A stretch of DNA of 64,000 nucleotides from Pontibacter amylolyticus (GTDB taxonomy: Bacteria; Bacteroidota; Bacteroidia; Cytophagales; Hymenobacteraceae): contig NZ_BMFP01000001.1 in assembly GCF_014638845.1 (NCBI RefSeq), forward strand, positions 930,601-994,600, given 5' to 3'. Under the pieces are notes generated by a model that worked only from the letters and a program-made list of their open reading frames with translations, was not told where the DNA came from and searched no databases. The translations under genes were made by a program, and so were the position numbers. Below are positions 25,290 to 33,707 of this stretch, piece by piece; the first letter of the stretch is position 1, and every line of letters begins with the position of its first letter.

Positions 25290-26369
25290 TCAGCGCTCTG
25301 CACTCTCACCTGCCTGCACCGTCTCATCTTCGTTGCCTTTTTTGCTTTCCAGCACGTCCTTTACATACAGTTCGTTTATCACGACAATCAGCACAGCCAG
25401 TATGGGGGCCGACATCAGCAAGCCTAATCCGCCTTGCAGTATACCCAGCAGCACCTGAAAAAAGAGTAGCAAGGCAGGCGGCAGATCCACTGTTTTTTGG
25501 AAGATGATGGGCGTGATAACGTATGACTCCACCATCTGAATGCCGCCGTACACGATGATGACAAGGAGCGCCATATCGGGGCTGACCGTAAGGCCGACCA
25601 GCACGGCAGGTATACCGGCCAACCAGGGACCGATGTTAGGTATAAAGGCGAGGAAAAAGGCAATCAGACCCAATGCGAGTGCCAGGGGCAGGCCAATGAT
25701 CAAATACGCTATGGCCGTGCTGACACCAATAATGGCCATGGCCGATAGCATACCTAGCAGCCACATCTTCAAGGTATAGTAGCAGGCGTGCAGCACTTCC
25801 AGCATGCGGGTGCGCCGGTGTTCGGGGAATAGCTTCACGAAGCCGTGGGTATAGAGCGTTGGGTTTGACGCAAAAAAGAGGGCCGTGATCACCACAATGA
25901 AAAAATCCGCCAGAATGCTGAGCGTGGAAGAGAAAGCACCCGTAATGCGCTGCAGTATCTCCTTTTGCTCCGGCATCATCCGCTTGTAGTCCTCGGGTAG
26001 CTCCTCCACCAAACGTTGCCCCCAGTTATACTGGCTCAGCCATTCCTTCAGACTGCTGAAAGCCTGCGGAATCTTTTCGCGCATCTGGTCGGCTTGTTCA
26101 TAGAGGGTGGGCGCCACCAGCACAAAAGACCCTATCAAAAGACCAAAGACCAGCAACGTTACCAGTAGTAAACTCAGCCAGCGCTTCAGGCCCAGGTACC
26201 GCACCACCCAGTCGGTGAGTCCGCAAAAGAGCACGGCCAGCAAGATACCGGCAAAAACCAACAGGAAAAAGTAGGCTGCCGCAGCCAGCAGGTAAAACCC
26301 GGAGGCTATCAGCAGCACGATGAAAGCGGCCAGTGCCACACTTTTGGCAAATGAATGTTTAGGGGGCAT
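25290..26369 (-). CDS. AI-2E family transporter (permease)
   Basis: 359 residues with about eight hydrophobic segments. Family landmarks: an N-terminal pair of segments (LIASGFYLLAAAAYFFLLVF), a long soluble helical part (EQADQMREKIPQAFSSLKEWL), then IGLPLALALGLIAFFLAFIPNIGPWLAGIPAVLVGL and the characteristic GIQMVESYVITPIIF. The family contains the AI-2 exporter TqsA, Na+/H+ antiporters and many unknowns, so the substrate is not predictable. Divergent from sucC. Confidence 0.88.
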   Translation of the reverse strand: MPPKHSFAKSVALAAFIVLLIASGFYLLAAAAYFFLLVFAGILLAVLFCGLTDWVVRYLGLKRWLSLLLVTLLVFGLLIGSFVLVAPTLYEQADQMREKIPQAFSSLKEWLSQYNWGQRLVEELPEDYKRMMPEQKEILQRITGAFSSTLSILADFFIVVITALFFASNPTLYTHGFVKLFPEHRRTRMLEVLHACYYTLKMWLLGMLSAMAIIGVSTAIAYLIIGLPLALALGLIAFFLAFIPNIGPWLAGIPAVLVGLTVSPDMALLVIIVYGGIQMVESYVITPIIFQKTVDLPPALLLFFQVLLGILQGGLGLLMSAPILAVLIVVINELYVKDVLESKKGNEDETVQAGESAER

Positions 26370-26542
26370 AGTCCGCTTTTTTACAAGTTCAATTATAACG
26401 CACGTATTAGGTACACTTACTAAAATCTATGTTCTACAGTTACTTTTCATGCGCACAGGGGGCCGAATGCCCGATCTGAGGAGAAACACCGGCCGTGGCA
26501 GGCTGCAGGCGACGAATCCCCAATATTTTAAAAACCTATTTC

Positions 26543-26573
26543 TTGAATTTAAGCCGATAAAGGCTTACTTTCG
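26543..26573 (+). promoter_or_regulatory. Promoter of sucC
   Basis: TTG (26543-26545) and TACTTTCG (26566-26573, one mismatch to TAnnTTTG) are 20 bases apart, the proper Bacteroidota spacing. The start codon is at 26596. Confidence 0.55.
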
Positions 26574-26595
26574 TGCGTCCAATAAAACTGAAAGC

Positions 26596-27798
26596 ATGAA
26601 CATACACGAATATCAGGCTAAAGAGATTCTGAAAAGCTACGGCGTTCGCATACAGGAAGGCATCGTGGCGGAAACGCCAGACCAGGCTGTAAAAGCGGCT
26701 ATGAAACTGACCGAGGAAACCGGCACAGGCTGGCACGTGATCAAAGCGCAAATTCATGCGGGTGGCCGTGGTAAAGGCGGTGGCGTGAAGCTGGCCAAAA
26801 ACCTGGATCAGGTGAAGCAGATCGCTAACGACATCCTGGGCATGACGCTGGTAACGCACCAGACTGGTCCTGAAGGCAAACTGGTACAGAAAGTACTGGT
26901 AGCGCAGGACGTATACTACCCTGGCGAATCCGATCCGAAGGAGTACTACCTGAGCATCCTGCTGGACCGCGCCAAAGGCCGCAACGTGATCATGGCATCT
27001 ACTGAAGGTGGTATGGACATCGAGGAAGTGGCTGAGAAAACGCCTGAGAAGATCATCAAAGAGTGGATCGACCCGGCTGTGGGCCTGCGTCCGTTCCAGG
27101 CGAACAAAATCGCGTTCGCATTCGGACTGCAGGGCGAGGCATTCAAGGAAATGGTGAAATTCATCATGAACCTTTACAAAGCCTATGTGGAGACCGACTC
27201 TTCCATGTTCGAGATCAACCCGGTTCTGAAGACTTCTGACAACAAAATTCTGGCAGTAGACGCCAAAGTGGACCTGGACGACAACGCCCTGTTCCGTCAC
27301 AAAAACCTGGCTGCCCTGCGCGATACTTCGGAAGAAGATCCGTTGGAAGTGGAAGCAAGCGCATCGAACCTGAACTACGTGAAGCTGGATGGCAACGTAG
27401 GCTGTATGGTAAACGGTGCCGGTCTTGCGATGGCCACCATGGACATCATCAAGCTTTCTGGCGGCGAGCCTGCTAACTTCCTGGACGTAGGGGGTGGGGC
27501 AAACGCACAGACGGTTGAAGCTGGTTTCCGTATCATCCTCAAAGACCCGAACGTGAAGGCGATCCTGATCAACATCTTCGGCGGTATCGTTCGTTGCGAC
27601 CGTGTTGCCAATGGTGTGGTAGAGGCTTACAAGAACATCGGTGACATCAAGGTGCCGATCATCGTTCGTCTGCAGGGAACAAACGCCGAAGAAGGTGCCC
27701 GCATAATCGACGAGTCTGGCCTGAAGGTATACTCTGCCGTAGCGCTGAAAGAAGCCGCTGAGAAAGTAGAGCAGGTATTAGCTGAAGTAGGAGCTTAA
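26596..27798 (+). CDS. sucC: Succinyl-CoA ligase (ADP-forming) beta subunit
   Basis: 400 residues from the ATG at 26596 ([17 protein letters not shown]), the conserved start of SucC; a longer frame exists but is not coding by similarity. ATP-grasp part: [17 protein letters not shown], then SMFEINPVL and [12 protein letters not shown] (metal ligands). CoA-ligase part: [30 protein letters not shown] and [17 protein letters not shown]. It makes succinate and ATP from succinyl-CoA in the TCA cycle and needs SucD, which is not in this window; sucC is monocistronic here. Confidence 0.96.
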   Translation: MNIHEYQAKEILKSYGVRIQEGIVAETPDQAVKAAMKLTEETGTGWHVIKAQIHAGGRGKGGGVKLAKNLDQVKQIANDILGMTLVTHQTGPEGKLVQKVLVAQDVYYPGESDPKEYYLSILLDRAKGRNVIMASTEGGMDIEEVAEKTPEKIIKEWIDPAVGLRPFQANKIAFAFGLQGEAFKEMVKFIMNLYKAYVETDSSMFEINPVLKTSDNKILAVDAKVDLDDNALFRHKNLAALRDTSEEDPLEVEASASNLNYVKLDGNVGCMVNGAGLAMATMDIIKLSGGEPANFLDVGGGANAQTVEAGFRIILKDPNVKAILINIFGGIVRCDRVANGVVEAYKNIGDIKVPIIVRLQGTNAEEGARIIDESGLKVYSAVALKEAAEKVEQVLAEVGA

Positions 27799-27814
27799 TT
27801 CCAAATACCCTATA

Positions 27815-27856
27815 AAACAGAAAGGGGCTGCCAGTGATGGCAGCCCCTTTCTGTTT
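27815..27856 (+). terminator. Bidirectional terminator, sucC / ohr
   Basis: AAACAGAAAGGGGCTGCCA and its perfect complement form a 19-bp stem with a GTGA tetraloop between convergent genes. Confidence 0.9.
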
Positions 27857-27925
27857 CATGTAGCTTGAGGACTGATAAAAAGCTTTCCTTAACTCCCAAA
27901 CTCTTCAACTCTCTAACTCCTAAAC

Positions 27926-28342
27926 TCAAACCACGTCCAGTTCCACATTGATATTGCCCCGCGTGCCGATGGAGTAAGGGCACACCTCGTGCGCTTCATT
28001 CACCAACTGCTCTGCTTTTTCTTTGTCGAGTCCCTGTAGGTGCACCTCCAGCTTCACGCCCAACCCGTATTTTCCGTCTTCGGACTTGAGCAGATCCACA
28101 TGCGCCTTTACAGTAGACTCCGGATTTAACCGGATATGCTGCTTACCAGCTACCAGCAGCAAAGCACTCTGAAAGCAGGCCGCATACCCTGCGGCGAACA
28201 GCTGCTCGGGGTTAGATTTCCCCTTCTCCCCTCCCAGTCCCTCGGGCAACGAGAGTGGCATATCGAGTACGCCATCTGATGACACAACATGACCTCGGCG
28301 GCCTCCTGTGGCAGTAACCTCTGCCGTATACACTTTTTCCAT
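27926..28342 (-). CDS. ohr: Organic hydroperoxide resistance protein Ohr
   Basis: 138 residues, the usual Ohr length. The two redox cysteines are Cys56 (FAAGYAACFQSAL) and Cys121 (HEVCPYS); Arg15/16 in TGGRRGHV and the Glu in NPEQLF complete the active site, and the end RGNINVELDVV is typical. Ohr reduces organic peroxides with lipoyl-dependent thiols. No OhrR regulator gene is adjacent. Confidence 0.93.
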   Translation of the reverse strand: MEKVYTAEVTATGGRRGHVVSSDGVLDMPLSLPEGLGGEKGKSNPEQLFAAGYAACFQSALLLVAGKQHIRLNPESTVKAHVDLLKSEDGKYGLGVKLEVHLQGLDKEKAEQLVNEAHEVCPYSIGTRGNINVELDVV

Positions 28343-28514
28343 AGCTTCCTGATTTCGTTTGCTTGATTTGAAATATTATTTATTAACTCTCAAATTCTGC
28401 TTATTGTTTTAGGTATGAAGCGATTAAGCGCGCATTATCTGTCTATACCTGCCCACTATACATTTCAGCATTATAATTATCGCCTCTAAAATTTCCTTTT
28501 TAGCGCATTGTTTC

Positions 28515-28522
28515 TATTTTTG
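28515..28522 (+). promoter_or_regulatory. -7 box of the tRNA-Arg promoter
   Basis: TATTTTTG (TAnnTTTG) ends 11 bases before the mature tRNA. Confidence 0.55.
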
Positions 28523-28533
28523 CAACACGGTAA

Positions 28534-28607
28534 GCACCCGTAGTTCAATTGGATAGAATATCGGATTTCGGCTCCGAGGGTTAGGGGTTCGAATCCTCTC
28601 GGGTGCA
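28534..28607 (+). tRNA. tRNA-Arg, anticodon TCG
   Basis: 74 nt. Acceptor arms GCACCCG and CGGGTGC pair fully, with discriminator A. The anticodon stem TCGGA/TCCGA encloses TTTCGGC, giving anticodon UCG (codon CGA family). The T arm is AGGGG TTCGAAT CCTCT. CCA is not encoded. Confidence 0.95.
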
Positions 28608-28613
28608 CATCAA

Positions 28614-28643
28614 GAAGCCTTACAGCAATGTAGGGCTTTTTTT
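28614..28643 (+). terminator. Terminator of tRNA-Arg
   Basis: AAGCCTTAC and GTAGGGCTT form a stem (one G-T pair) followed by seven T. Confidence 0.8.
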
Positions 28644-28751
28644 ATACACTTCTCCACGCAATTTCCCACTCCCCTGCCTGACTTGCCGGTATTTCTATAT
28701 CTTTGGATGATGACGCCAGAGTGCCGGATGCCCTCAAAACTATAGACGAAA

Positions 28752-30017
28752 ATGGAGAGACCGAAAACGCAGCAACACGAACTGCTCCGTGTACTTACTT
28801 TAAAGGATGCGGTGGGCGTTGGCCTGGGTGCCATTATTGGGGCAGGTATATTTGTAGTGACTGGCGTAGCAGCTGGTCTGGCGGGTCCGGCTTTTCTGAT
28901 CGGGTTGCTCTTCGCAGGTATGATTGCGGCTTTCAATGCGCTGTCGTCCGCACAACTGGCTGCCGTATACCCACATTCCGGAGGCACTTATGAGTATGGC
29001 TACCGGTTACTGAACTCCACGCTCGGTTTCTCGGCGGGCTGGATGTTCCTGATAAGCAAACTCTCCGCAGCGGGTGTTGTCGCCATTGGTTTTGGGAGTT
29101 ACTTCTACCAGCTTATACCTGTCTTTTCTCCTTTGGTCCTCTCGGTGCTGGCTGTGCTCCTGTTGACGTTGGCCAATTACTTCGGCATCAAAAAGGCCGG
29201 GATGCTCAATCTCGTTATTGTTTCAGTGACACTTATTTCGCTGCTATACCTGGTGTTCAGCGGTATACCTGCTGTTAAACAGGAAAATTTTCAACCCTTT
29301 GCACCCTTTGGAATGGCAGGTATAGCGGAGGCTGCGGCCTTGCTGTTTTTCGCTTTCACAGGGTATGCCCGCATTGCTACGCTGGCCGAGGAAGTCCGTG
29401 AACCCCACAAAACGATTCCCCGTGCTGTCATCATCACTATCGTGTCGGCCATTGTGCTGTACGCAGCCGTTTCACTGGTAGCAGTGGGTGTGATCGGCAC
29501 GGAGCGGATGGCCGACAGCAGATCGCCTTTGCAGGTTGTGGCAGCTGCGCTGAGCACGCCCGCCATCCGGACTGTGATCACGATTGGCGCGTCTACCGCG
29601 ATGCTTGGGGTGCTCTTGAGTCAGATTTTGGGGATTAGCCGCATGTTGCTGGCCATGGGAAGACGACACGATCTGCCCCCCTTATTTAAGCGGGTGCACC
29701 GCCGTTTCAGGGTACCGCATGTAGGCATTCTCCTTACGGGAGCAATCGTTCAGCTGCTGGTTTTGGCGGGCTCCTTCGAATTCATCCTGCGCTCCGCCTC
29801 TTTCACAATTTTGCTCTACTACAGCATCACTAACATAGCGGCATTAAAGCAACCAGAATCGGAGCAGCTCTACGGCAAGTTTATACCTGTACTAGGCCTT
29901 ATTGGCTGCCTGGCCATGTCTGTGTCACTTCCGCTGCAGGTCATTCTTTCCGGACTTGGTCTGCTGGCGATCGGGTTCGTACTGCGATTGCTGTTTCATA
30001 AGGTATACGACAAATGA
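28752..30017 (+). CDS. APC family amino acid permease
   Basis: 421 residues, about 12 membrane segments. The first segment carries the substrate-binding signature GVGLGAIIGAGIFVVTG, followed by GPAFLIGLLFAGMIAAFNALSSAQLA and YEYGYRLLNSTLGFSAGWMF. The later EEVREPHKTIPRAVI loop is a hallmark of APC amino acid transporters. It is shorter than CAT-type proteins (about 460-500) with 2 fewer C-terminal helices than those. The substrate is unknown. It lies between two tRNA genes. Confidence 0.88.
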   Translation: MERPKTQQHELLRVLTLKDAVGVGLGAIIGAGIFVVTGVAAGLAGPAFLIGLLFAGMIAAFNALSSAQLAAVYPHSGGTYEYGYRLLNSTLGFSAGWMFLISKLSAAGVVAIGFGSYFYQLIPVFSPLVLSVLAVLLLTLANYFGIKKAGMLNLVIVSVTLISLLYLVFSGIPAVKQENFQPFAPFGMAGIAEAAALLFFAFTGYARIATLAEEVREPHKTIPRAVIITIVSAIVLYAAVSLVAVGVIGTERMADSRSPLQVVAAALSTPAIRTVITIGASTAMLGVLLSQILGISRMLLAMGRRHDLPPLFKRVHRRFRVPHVGILLTGAIVQLLVLAGSFEFILRSASFTILLYYSITNIAALKQPESEQLYGKFIPVLGLIGCLAMSVSLPLQVILSGLGLLAIGFVLRLLFHKVYDK

Positions 30018-30130
30018 TTTACTCCGAACCCCTTAAGCTGATCAGGCACTATACCCGTAAATAATTTAAGGTATAGATGCAGGCTTAGTCTTGCTATGAA
30101 AGAACGTTTTTGCTATGTTGCGAAAGTTTT

Positions 30131-30204
30131 CGGGGTGTAGCGTAGCCTGGTATCGCGCCAGCATGGGGTGCTGGAGGTCGTGGGTTCGAATCCCGCCACT
30201 CCGA
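30131..30204 (+). tRNA. tRNA-Pro, anticodon GGG
   Basis: 74 nt. Acceptor CGGGGTG/CACTCCG (one G-T pair), discriminator A. Anticodon stem CCAGC/GCTGG with loop ATGGGGT gives GGG. The T loop GGTTCGAATC is standard. Confidence 0.95.
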
Positions 30205-30206
30205 CT

Positions 30207-30242
30207 AAGAAAGGCCTTACAAATTGCTGTAAGGCCTTTCTT
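30207..30242 (+). terminator. Bidirectional terminator, tRNA-Pro / DUF4136 gene
   Basis: AAGAAAGGCCTTACA and TGTAAGGCCTTTCTT form a perfect 15-bp stem with a 6-base loop between convergent genes. The stem core is similar to that after tRNA-Arg. Confidence 0.88.
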
Positions 30243-30260
30243 GTTAAAAGTCATACTTCC

Positions 30261-30812
30261 TTACGACGGCATCTCCTCCACCAGCTGCTCTATACCTTTC
30301 TCTATTTGCTCGCGCAGCTTTTCGGGCTTATCGGAAATAATGCGCTCTGCCGTGCCTTGCCACATCAACTCGTTCTGCACCGGATCTACCAGGTGCACCG
30401 ACACCGTGCCTACGCTATAGCGCCCCACCTCCACTTCTTCGCTCTTCCAGGTATAGCGGCGCTGTCCGATGTAGCGGGGCGGGTCCGTTATGATATTGGT
30501 TTCCCGCGTCTGCACCTTCCTGTCCACTACGATGCCCAGGTTGATCAGCAGATCGGCTTCGTCCACGGACGGTGCCTGTTTCAGACCGCGTTGCTCCAGC
30601 TGACGGGCGAGCTCCTGTTTCAGAAAATGCACATGCCCCTCAAAATCAGGGCCCATCTTTTCGGCGTCAGTATCCACCTCCATGAAAGCGAACTGACGGT
30701 AAGTTGCCAGCGTAAAGCCGGGCGCGGGCTCAGACTGAATGCTCGTAGCAGGAGTGCAGGCCGACAGCAGCAAGAGTAACAGCAATGCAGTACTAAACAA
30801 CAGGTTTCTCAT
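30261..30812 (-). CDS. DUF4136 domain lipoprotein
   Basis: 183 residues from the ATG at 30812 (MRNLLFSTALLLLLLLSAC), which gives a clean lipoprotein signal with Cys19; the longer frame would put it internally. The mature part matches the DUF4136 plan: ATYRQFAFM, a helical LKQELARQLEQRGLKQAPSVDEADLLINLGI and VGTVSVHLVDPVQNELMWQGTAERII. Such lipoproteins are periplasmic or outer-membrane; function unknown. A -7 box (TATTTTTG, 30838-30845) lies upstream. Confidence 0.85.
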   Translation of the reverse strand: MRNLLFSTALLLLLLLSACTPATSIQSEPAPGFTLATYRQFAFMEVDTDAEKMGPDFEGHVHFLKQELARQLEQRGLKQAPSVDEADLLINLGIVVDRKVQTRETNIITDPPRYIGQRRYTWKSEEVEVGRYSVGTVSVHLVDPVQNELMWQGTAERIISDKPEKLREQIEKGIEQLVEEMPS

Positions 30813-30837
30813 ATCCGAAATTCCTTGAGTCTTTACA

Positions 30838-30845
30838 CAAAAATA
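30838..30845 (-). promoter_or_regulatory. -7 box of the DUF4136 lipoprotein gene
   Basis: On the minus strand TATTTTTG, 25 bases before the ATG at 30812. No clear -33 TTG. Confidence 0.4.
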
Positions 30846-30998
30846 ATTGTATATACGTACGCTGTAATCCGGGAATGTATGCTTCGATTGCAATTATTAT
30901 ACCTAACTTAGCACCTATCCTACACCAGGATCCTTTCTGCGATGTAAAATTTACGCATCGTCTAAACCATACGTCCATAAGCTACGTTTTGCCCTACC

Positions 30999-31871
30999 AT
31001 GAACACAACAGCACAAGTACTAGAGAAAAACAAAGAGCGCATCCTCGAAAAGTGGATGCAAAATCAGCTGTCTGACGCCTCACTCCGTGATGACCTCATG
31101 ACAACTGATGAATTGCAGCGTCAATCAAGAGAAATGCTGGACGGACTGCTCCGAGCTGTTGCCAAAGGCAATTACGACAACATCTACGACACCGAGTTTG
31201 AGCAGGTAACGGATACGCTTCGCGACATTTCCATCACCAGAGCAAGACAGGGCTTCAGTCCGCGCGAAACCGGCGCGTATGTGCTAAGCCTGAAGCAATC
31301 CGTGATTGAGGTATTGGTTGAACAGCGGAAGGATGACACGAGCATGCTCTACCAGGAAATCATGCAGCTCAACAACCTGCTCGACAACCTGAGTATTCTC
31401 ACGTTCGAAACTTTCATCAAGGGTCGTGAGGAAGTGATTTTGCGTCAGACCGACGAGATCAGTGAGATTTCCACGCCGGTGATCCGTGTATGGGACGGTA
31501 TACTTGCCCTGCCAATTATTGGCACCCTGGACAGTGCCCGTACACAGGTTGTCATGGAAAACCTGCTGCAGGAGATCGTGAACACTGGTAGCAACATCGC
31601 TATTCTGGATATTTCCGGCGTACCTGCCGTAGACTCACTGGTAGCCCAGCACCTGATCAAAACCGTAAGTGCCACCCGCCTGATGGGTGCCGAGTGTATT
31701 ATCAGCGGCATTCGTGCCGAGATCGCGCAGACCATCGTGCACCTGGGCATCGACCTGTCCAACATCAAGACCAAGGCCAGTCTGGCCAGTGCACTGCACC
31801 TTGCCTTCAGCATGACCAACCTGGAGGTACGCCGCACAGAGCGAAGCAAGGCACCAAAACTAACGCGCTAG
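30999..31871 (+). CDS. rsbR: RsbR-type stressosome protein (RsbT co-antagonist)
   Basis: 290 residues: an N-terminal all-helical RsbRD_N-like domain (about 5-150, LEKNKERILEKWM... AYVLSLKQSVIEVL), a short linker helix, and a STAS domain (about 158-275: EISTPVIRVWDGILALPIIGTLDSAR, VVMENLLQEIV, LDISGVPAVDSLVAQHLIK, GIRAEIAQTIVHLGIDL). Ser179 and Ser213 sit 34 residues apart at the places of B. subtilis RsbRA Thr171 and Thr205, the sites phosphorylated by RsbT. It should form the stressosome shell with RsbS. First gene of a five-gene plus-strand run. Confidence 0.88.
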   Translation: MNTTAQVLEKNKERILEKWMQNQLSDASLRDDLMTTDELQRQSREMLDGLLRAVAKGNYDNIYDTEFEQVTDTLRDISITRARQGFSPRETGAYVLSLKQSVIEVLVEQRKDDTSMLYQEIMQLNNLLDNLSILTFETFIKGREEVILRQTDEISEISTPVIRVWDGILALPIIGTLDSARTQVVMENLLQEIVNTGSNIAILDISGVPAVDSLVAQHLIKTVSATRLMGAECIISGIRAEIAQTIVHLGIDLSNIKTKASLASALHLAFSMTNLEVRRTERSKAPKLTR

Positions 31872-31875
31872 TACG

Positions 31876-32286
31876 ATGGAAAGGATACCGATTTTAAAAA
31901 TGGGGCCTTTTCTGCTGGTTACCATTCAGATTGACCTTTACGACAGATTAGCCCTTACCCTTGAGAACGACCTGATCAACATGGTAAGCCAGACCGGAGC
32001 GCGAGGCGTGTTGATTGATATTTCCACGGTAAGCATCGTAGATTCATTTATGGGCCGCATTTTAGGCAACATTGCCTCCATGTCGCGCATTATGGATGCC
32101 GAAACCGTGGTAGTAGGAATGCAGCCCGCTGTGGCTATTACACTTGTGGAGCTTGGCCTAACGCTGCAAGGTGTATACACTGCCCTGAATGTTGAAAAGG
32201 GTATGGAATTACTTAACACAAAACTAGGCGATAACCTGGAACTAGACGACGACGAGGAGGAAGACCAGGATGATCGTAATGACTAA
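31876..32286 (+). CDS. rsbS: RsbS-type STAS protein
   Basis: 136 residues, a single STAS domain: IPILKMGPFLLVTIQIDL, GVLIDISTVSIVDSFMGRILGNI, VGMQPAVAITLVELGL. Ser57 in VDSF matches B. subtilis Ser59, the RsbT phosphorylation site. RsbS forms the stressosome core that holds RsbT. The C-terminus is very acidic (ELDDDEEEDQDDRND), which the Bacillus protein lacks. It starts 4 bp after rsbR and overlaps rsbT by 17 bp. Confidence 0.88.
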   Translation: MERIPILKMGPFLLVTIQIDLYDRLALTLENDLINMVSQTGARGVLIDISTVSIVDSFMGRILGNIASMSRIMDAETVVVGMQPAVAITLVELGLTLQGVYTALNVEKGMELLNTKLGDNLELDDDEEEDQDDRND

Positions 32287-32683
32287 AGACACGATGGAGA
32301 TCGTGCGCGAACAGGATGTGGTACCCTTCCGCAACCGCGTGCGCGAATTTGGCACCCGAATAGGTATGAGTTTGGTGAACCAGACCAAGCTGATTACGGC
32401 GGCCAGCGAACTCGTGCGAAACATGCTCAAGTACGCCAACGGCGGCAAAGTAATACTCGAAATTATCAGCAATAATGCCAAAACCGGCGTAAGACTAACC
32501 TTCAAAGACCAAGGTCCAGGTATAGCGGATGTCGCCATGGCCATGCGCGATGGATTCTCTACCGGCCGAAGCCTTGGTCTTGGTCTGCCCGGCGCTAAGC
32601 GATTAGTCAACGAATTCGACCTCAAAAGTAATCCGGGAGAAGGCACAACCGTTACTGTCATCCACTGGAAAAATGGACGTTAA
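32270..32683 (+). CDS. rsbT: RsbT-type switch kinase
   Basis: 137 residues, a GHKL ATPase of the anti-sigma type: N-box ASELVRNMLKYANGG, G1 FKDQGPGIAD, and G2 region STGRSLGLGLPGAKRL, then EGTTVTVIHW. RsbT phosphorylates RsbR and RsbS and, when freed, activates a downstream partner by contact. In Bacillus that is the phosphatase RsbU; no RsbU or sigma-B gene is present here. The ATG at 32270 overlaps rsbS; a second in-frame ATG is at 32279. It overlaps the next gene by 11 bp. Confidence 0.88.
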   Translation: MIVMTKDTMEIVREQDVVPFRNRVREFGTRIGMSLVNQTKLITAASELVRNMLKYANGGKVILEIISNNAKTGVRLTFKDQGPGIADVAMAMRDGFSTGRSLGLGLPGAKRLVNEFDLKSNPGEGTTVTVIHWKNGR

Positions 32684-33704
32684 TCAGCATTACCGCTTCT
32701 TAGTACCGGACCGGAGCTACGCCAGCCTCACCAAAAAAGATATTACGCGCCTTGCCGAGAGCTTCGCCCTGTCGGAGGGTGCCGTGGGCAAAGTCAATAT
32801 CATCGTGTCGGAGATGCTCACCAACCTGGAGAAGCACACAACAAAGGGTGGCGAGCTGCTGGTGAAGGCCATTGGCAAACCCATTAAAGGGATAGAGATC
32901 ATCAGCCTTGACAACGGCCCCGGCATGACCGATCCTGATCGCATGCTGGAGGATGGCGTATCCACTTTCGGCTCTGCCGGCGAAGGCCTCGGCGCGATCA
33001 AGCGGCAGTCCGATGTCTTCGACCTTTACTCACTGCCCCAGGTAGGCACCGTGATCGTGACCCGGGTGTACAAATCGGCTAAGTCTATACCTACGGCCCG
33101 GCGCTACGAAATTGGCAGCGTCATGGTCCCCAAACCGAAAGAGGTGGACTGTGGCGACGGGTATGCTGTCATTCACCACGAACGGGGCGCTTATCTGCTC
33201 GCCCTGGATGGACTCGGGCATGGCACACACGCGCAGGAAGCAGCACAGCTTGCTGTCAAAACCTTTTGCGAAGATCCTGTACATGACCCAGCCCTGGCAC
33301 TGCAAGTCATCCACAACAGCATTCGCCGTACACGCGGCGCAGTGGGCTTTGCGGCCAGCATCGACATCACCCAGAACAAATTCACCTACTGTGGCATTGG
33401 CAACATTGCCGGCAAGCTTTTCTCAATGGAAAGTTCGCTAGGCAGTATGTCTTACAAGAATGTGATTTCCTACAATGGCATACTCGGGCATAATGTTCCG
33501 GGCACTTTCAACAACCAGAGCCTGGACTGGAACCGTAACAAGGTGCTGATTGTGCACAGCGACGGACTGAAATCGCGCTGGGACCTGAGCCGCTACCCGA
33601 ACCTGCAAGGTCACTTACCCACCACCATCGCAGCAGTTCTTTACAAAGACCACAGCCGCCAGACAGATGACACGCTCGTACTTGTATGCAAAGCTAAACC
33701 GTAA
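32673..33704 (+). CDS. GHKL ATPase-SpoIIE phosphatase fusion (RsbX-like)
   Basis: 343 residues in two parts. Residues about 1-135 are a GHKL ATPase domain (IIVSEMLTNLEKHTTKGG as N-box, SLDNGPGMTD as G1, STFGSAGEGLGAIKR as G2). Residues about 145-343 are a PP2C/SpoIIE-type phosphatase: LLALDGLGHGTHAQEAA (metal site), IGNIAG, VHSDGLKSRWDL and the last TDDTLVLVCK. The phosphatase part resembles RsbX, which removes phosphates from RsbR/RsbS; a kinase-like module in the same chain suggests it may also act on STAS proteins. This order (after rsbT) is known from rsb modules in several Gram-negative phyla. Confidence 0.85.
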   Translation: MDVNQHYRFLVPDRSYASLTKKDITRLAESFALSEGAVGKVNIIVSEMLTNLEKHTTKGGELLVKAIGKPIKGIEIISLDNGPGMTDPDRMLEDGVSTFGSAGEGLGAIKRQSDVFDLYSLPQVGTVIVTRVYKSAKSIPTARRYEIGSVMVPKPKEVDCGDGYAVIHHERGAYLLALDGLGHGTHAQEAAQLAVKTFCEDPVHDPALALQVIHNSIRRTRGAVGFAASIDITQNKFTYCGIGNIAGKLFSMESSLGSMSYKNVISYNGILGHNVPGTFNNQSLDWNRNKVLIVHSDGLKSRWDLSRYPNLQGHLPTTIAAVLYKDHSRQTDDTLVLVCKAKP

Positions 33705-33707
33705 TCC

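Noticed and set aside
28752-30017. An integration (att) site between the two tRNA genes
   Set aside because: Both tRNAs are complete, no integrase gene or duplicated tRNA 3' end was found, and the gene between them is an ordinary permease.
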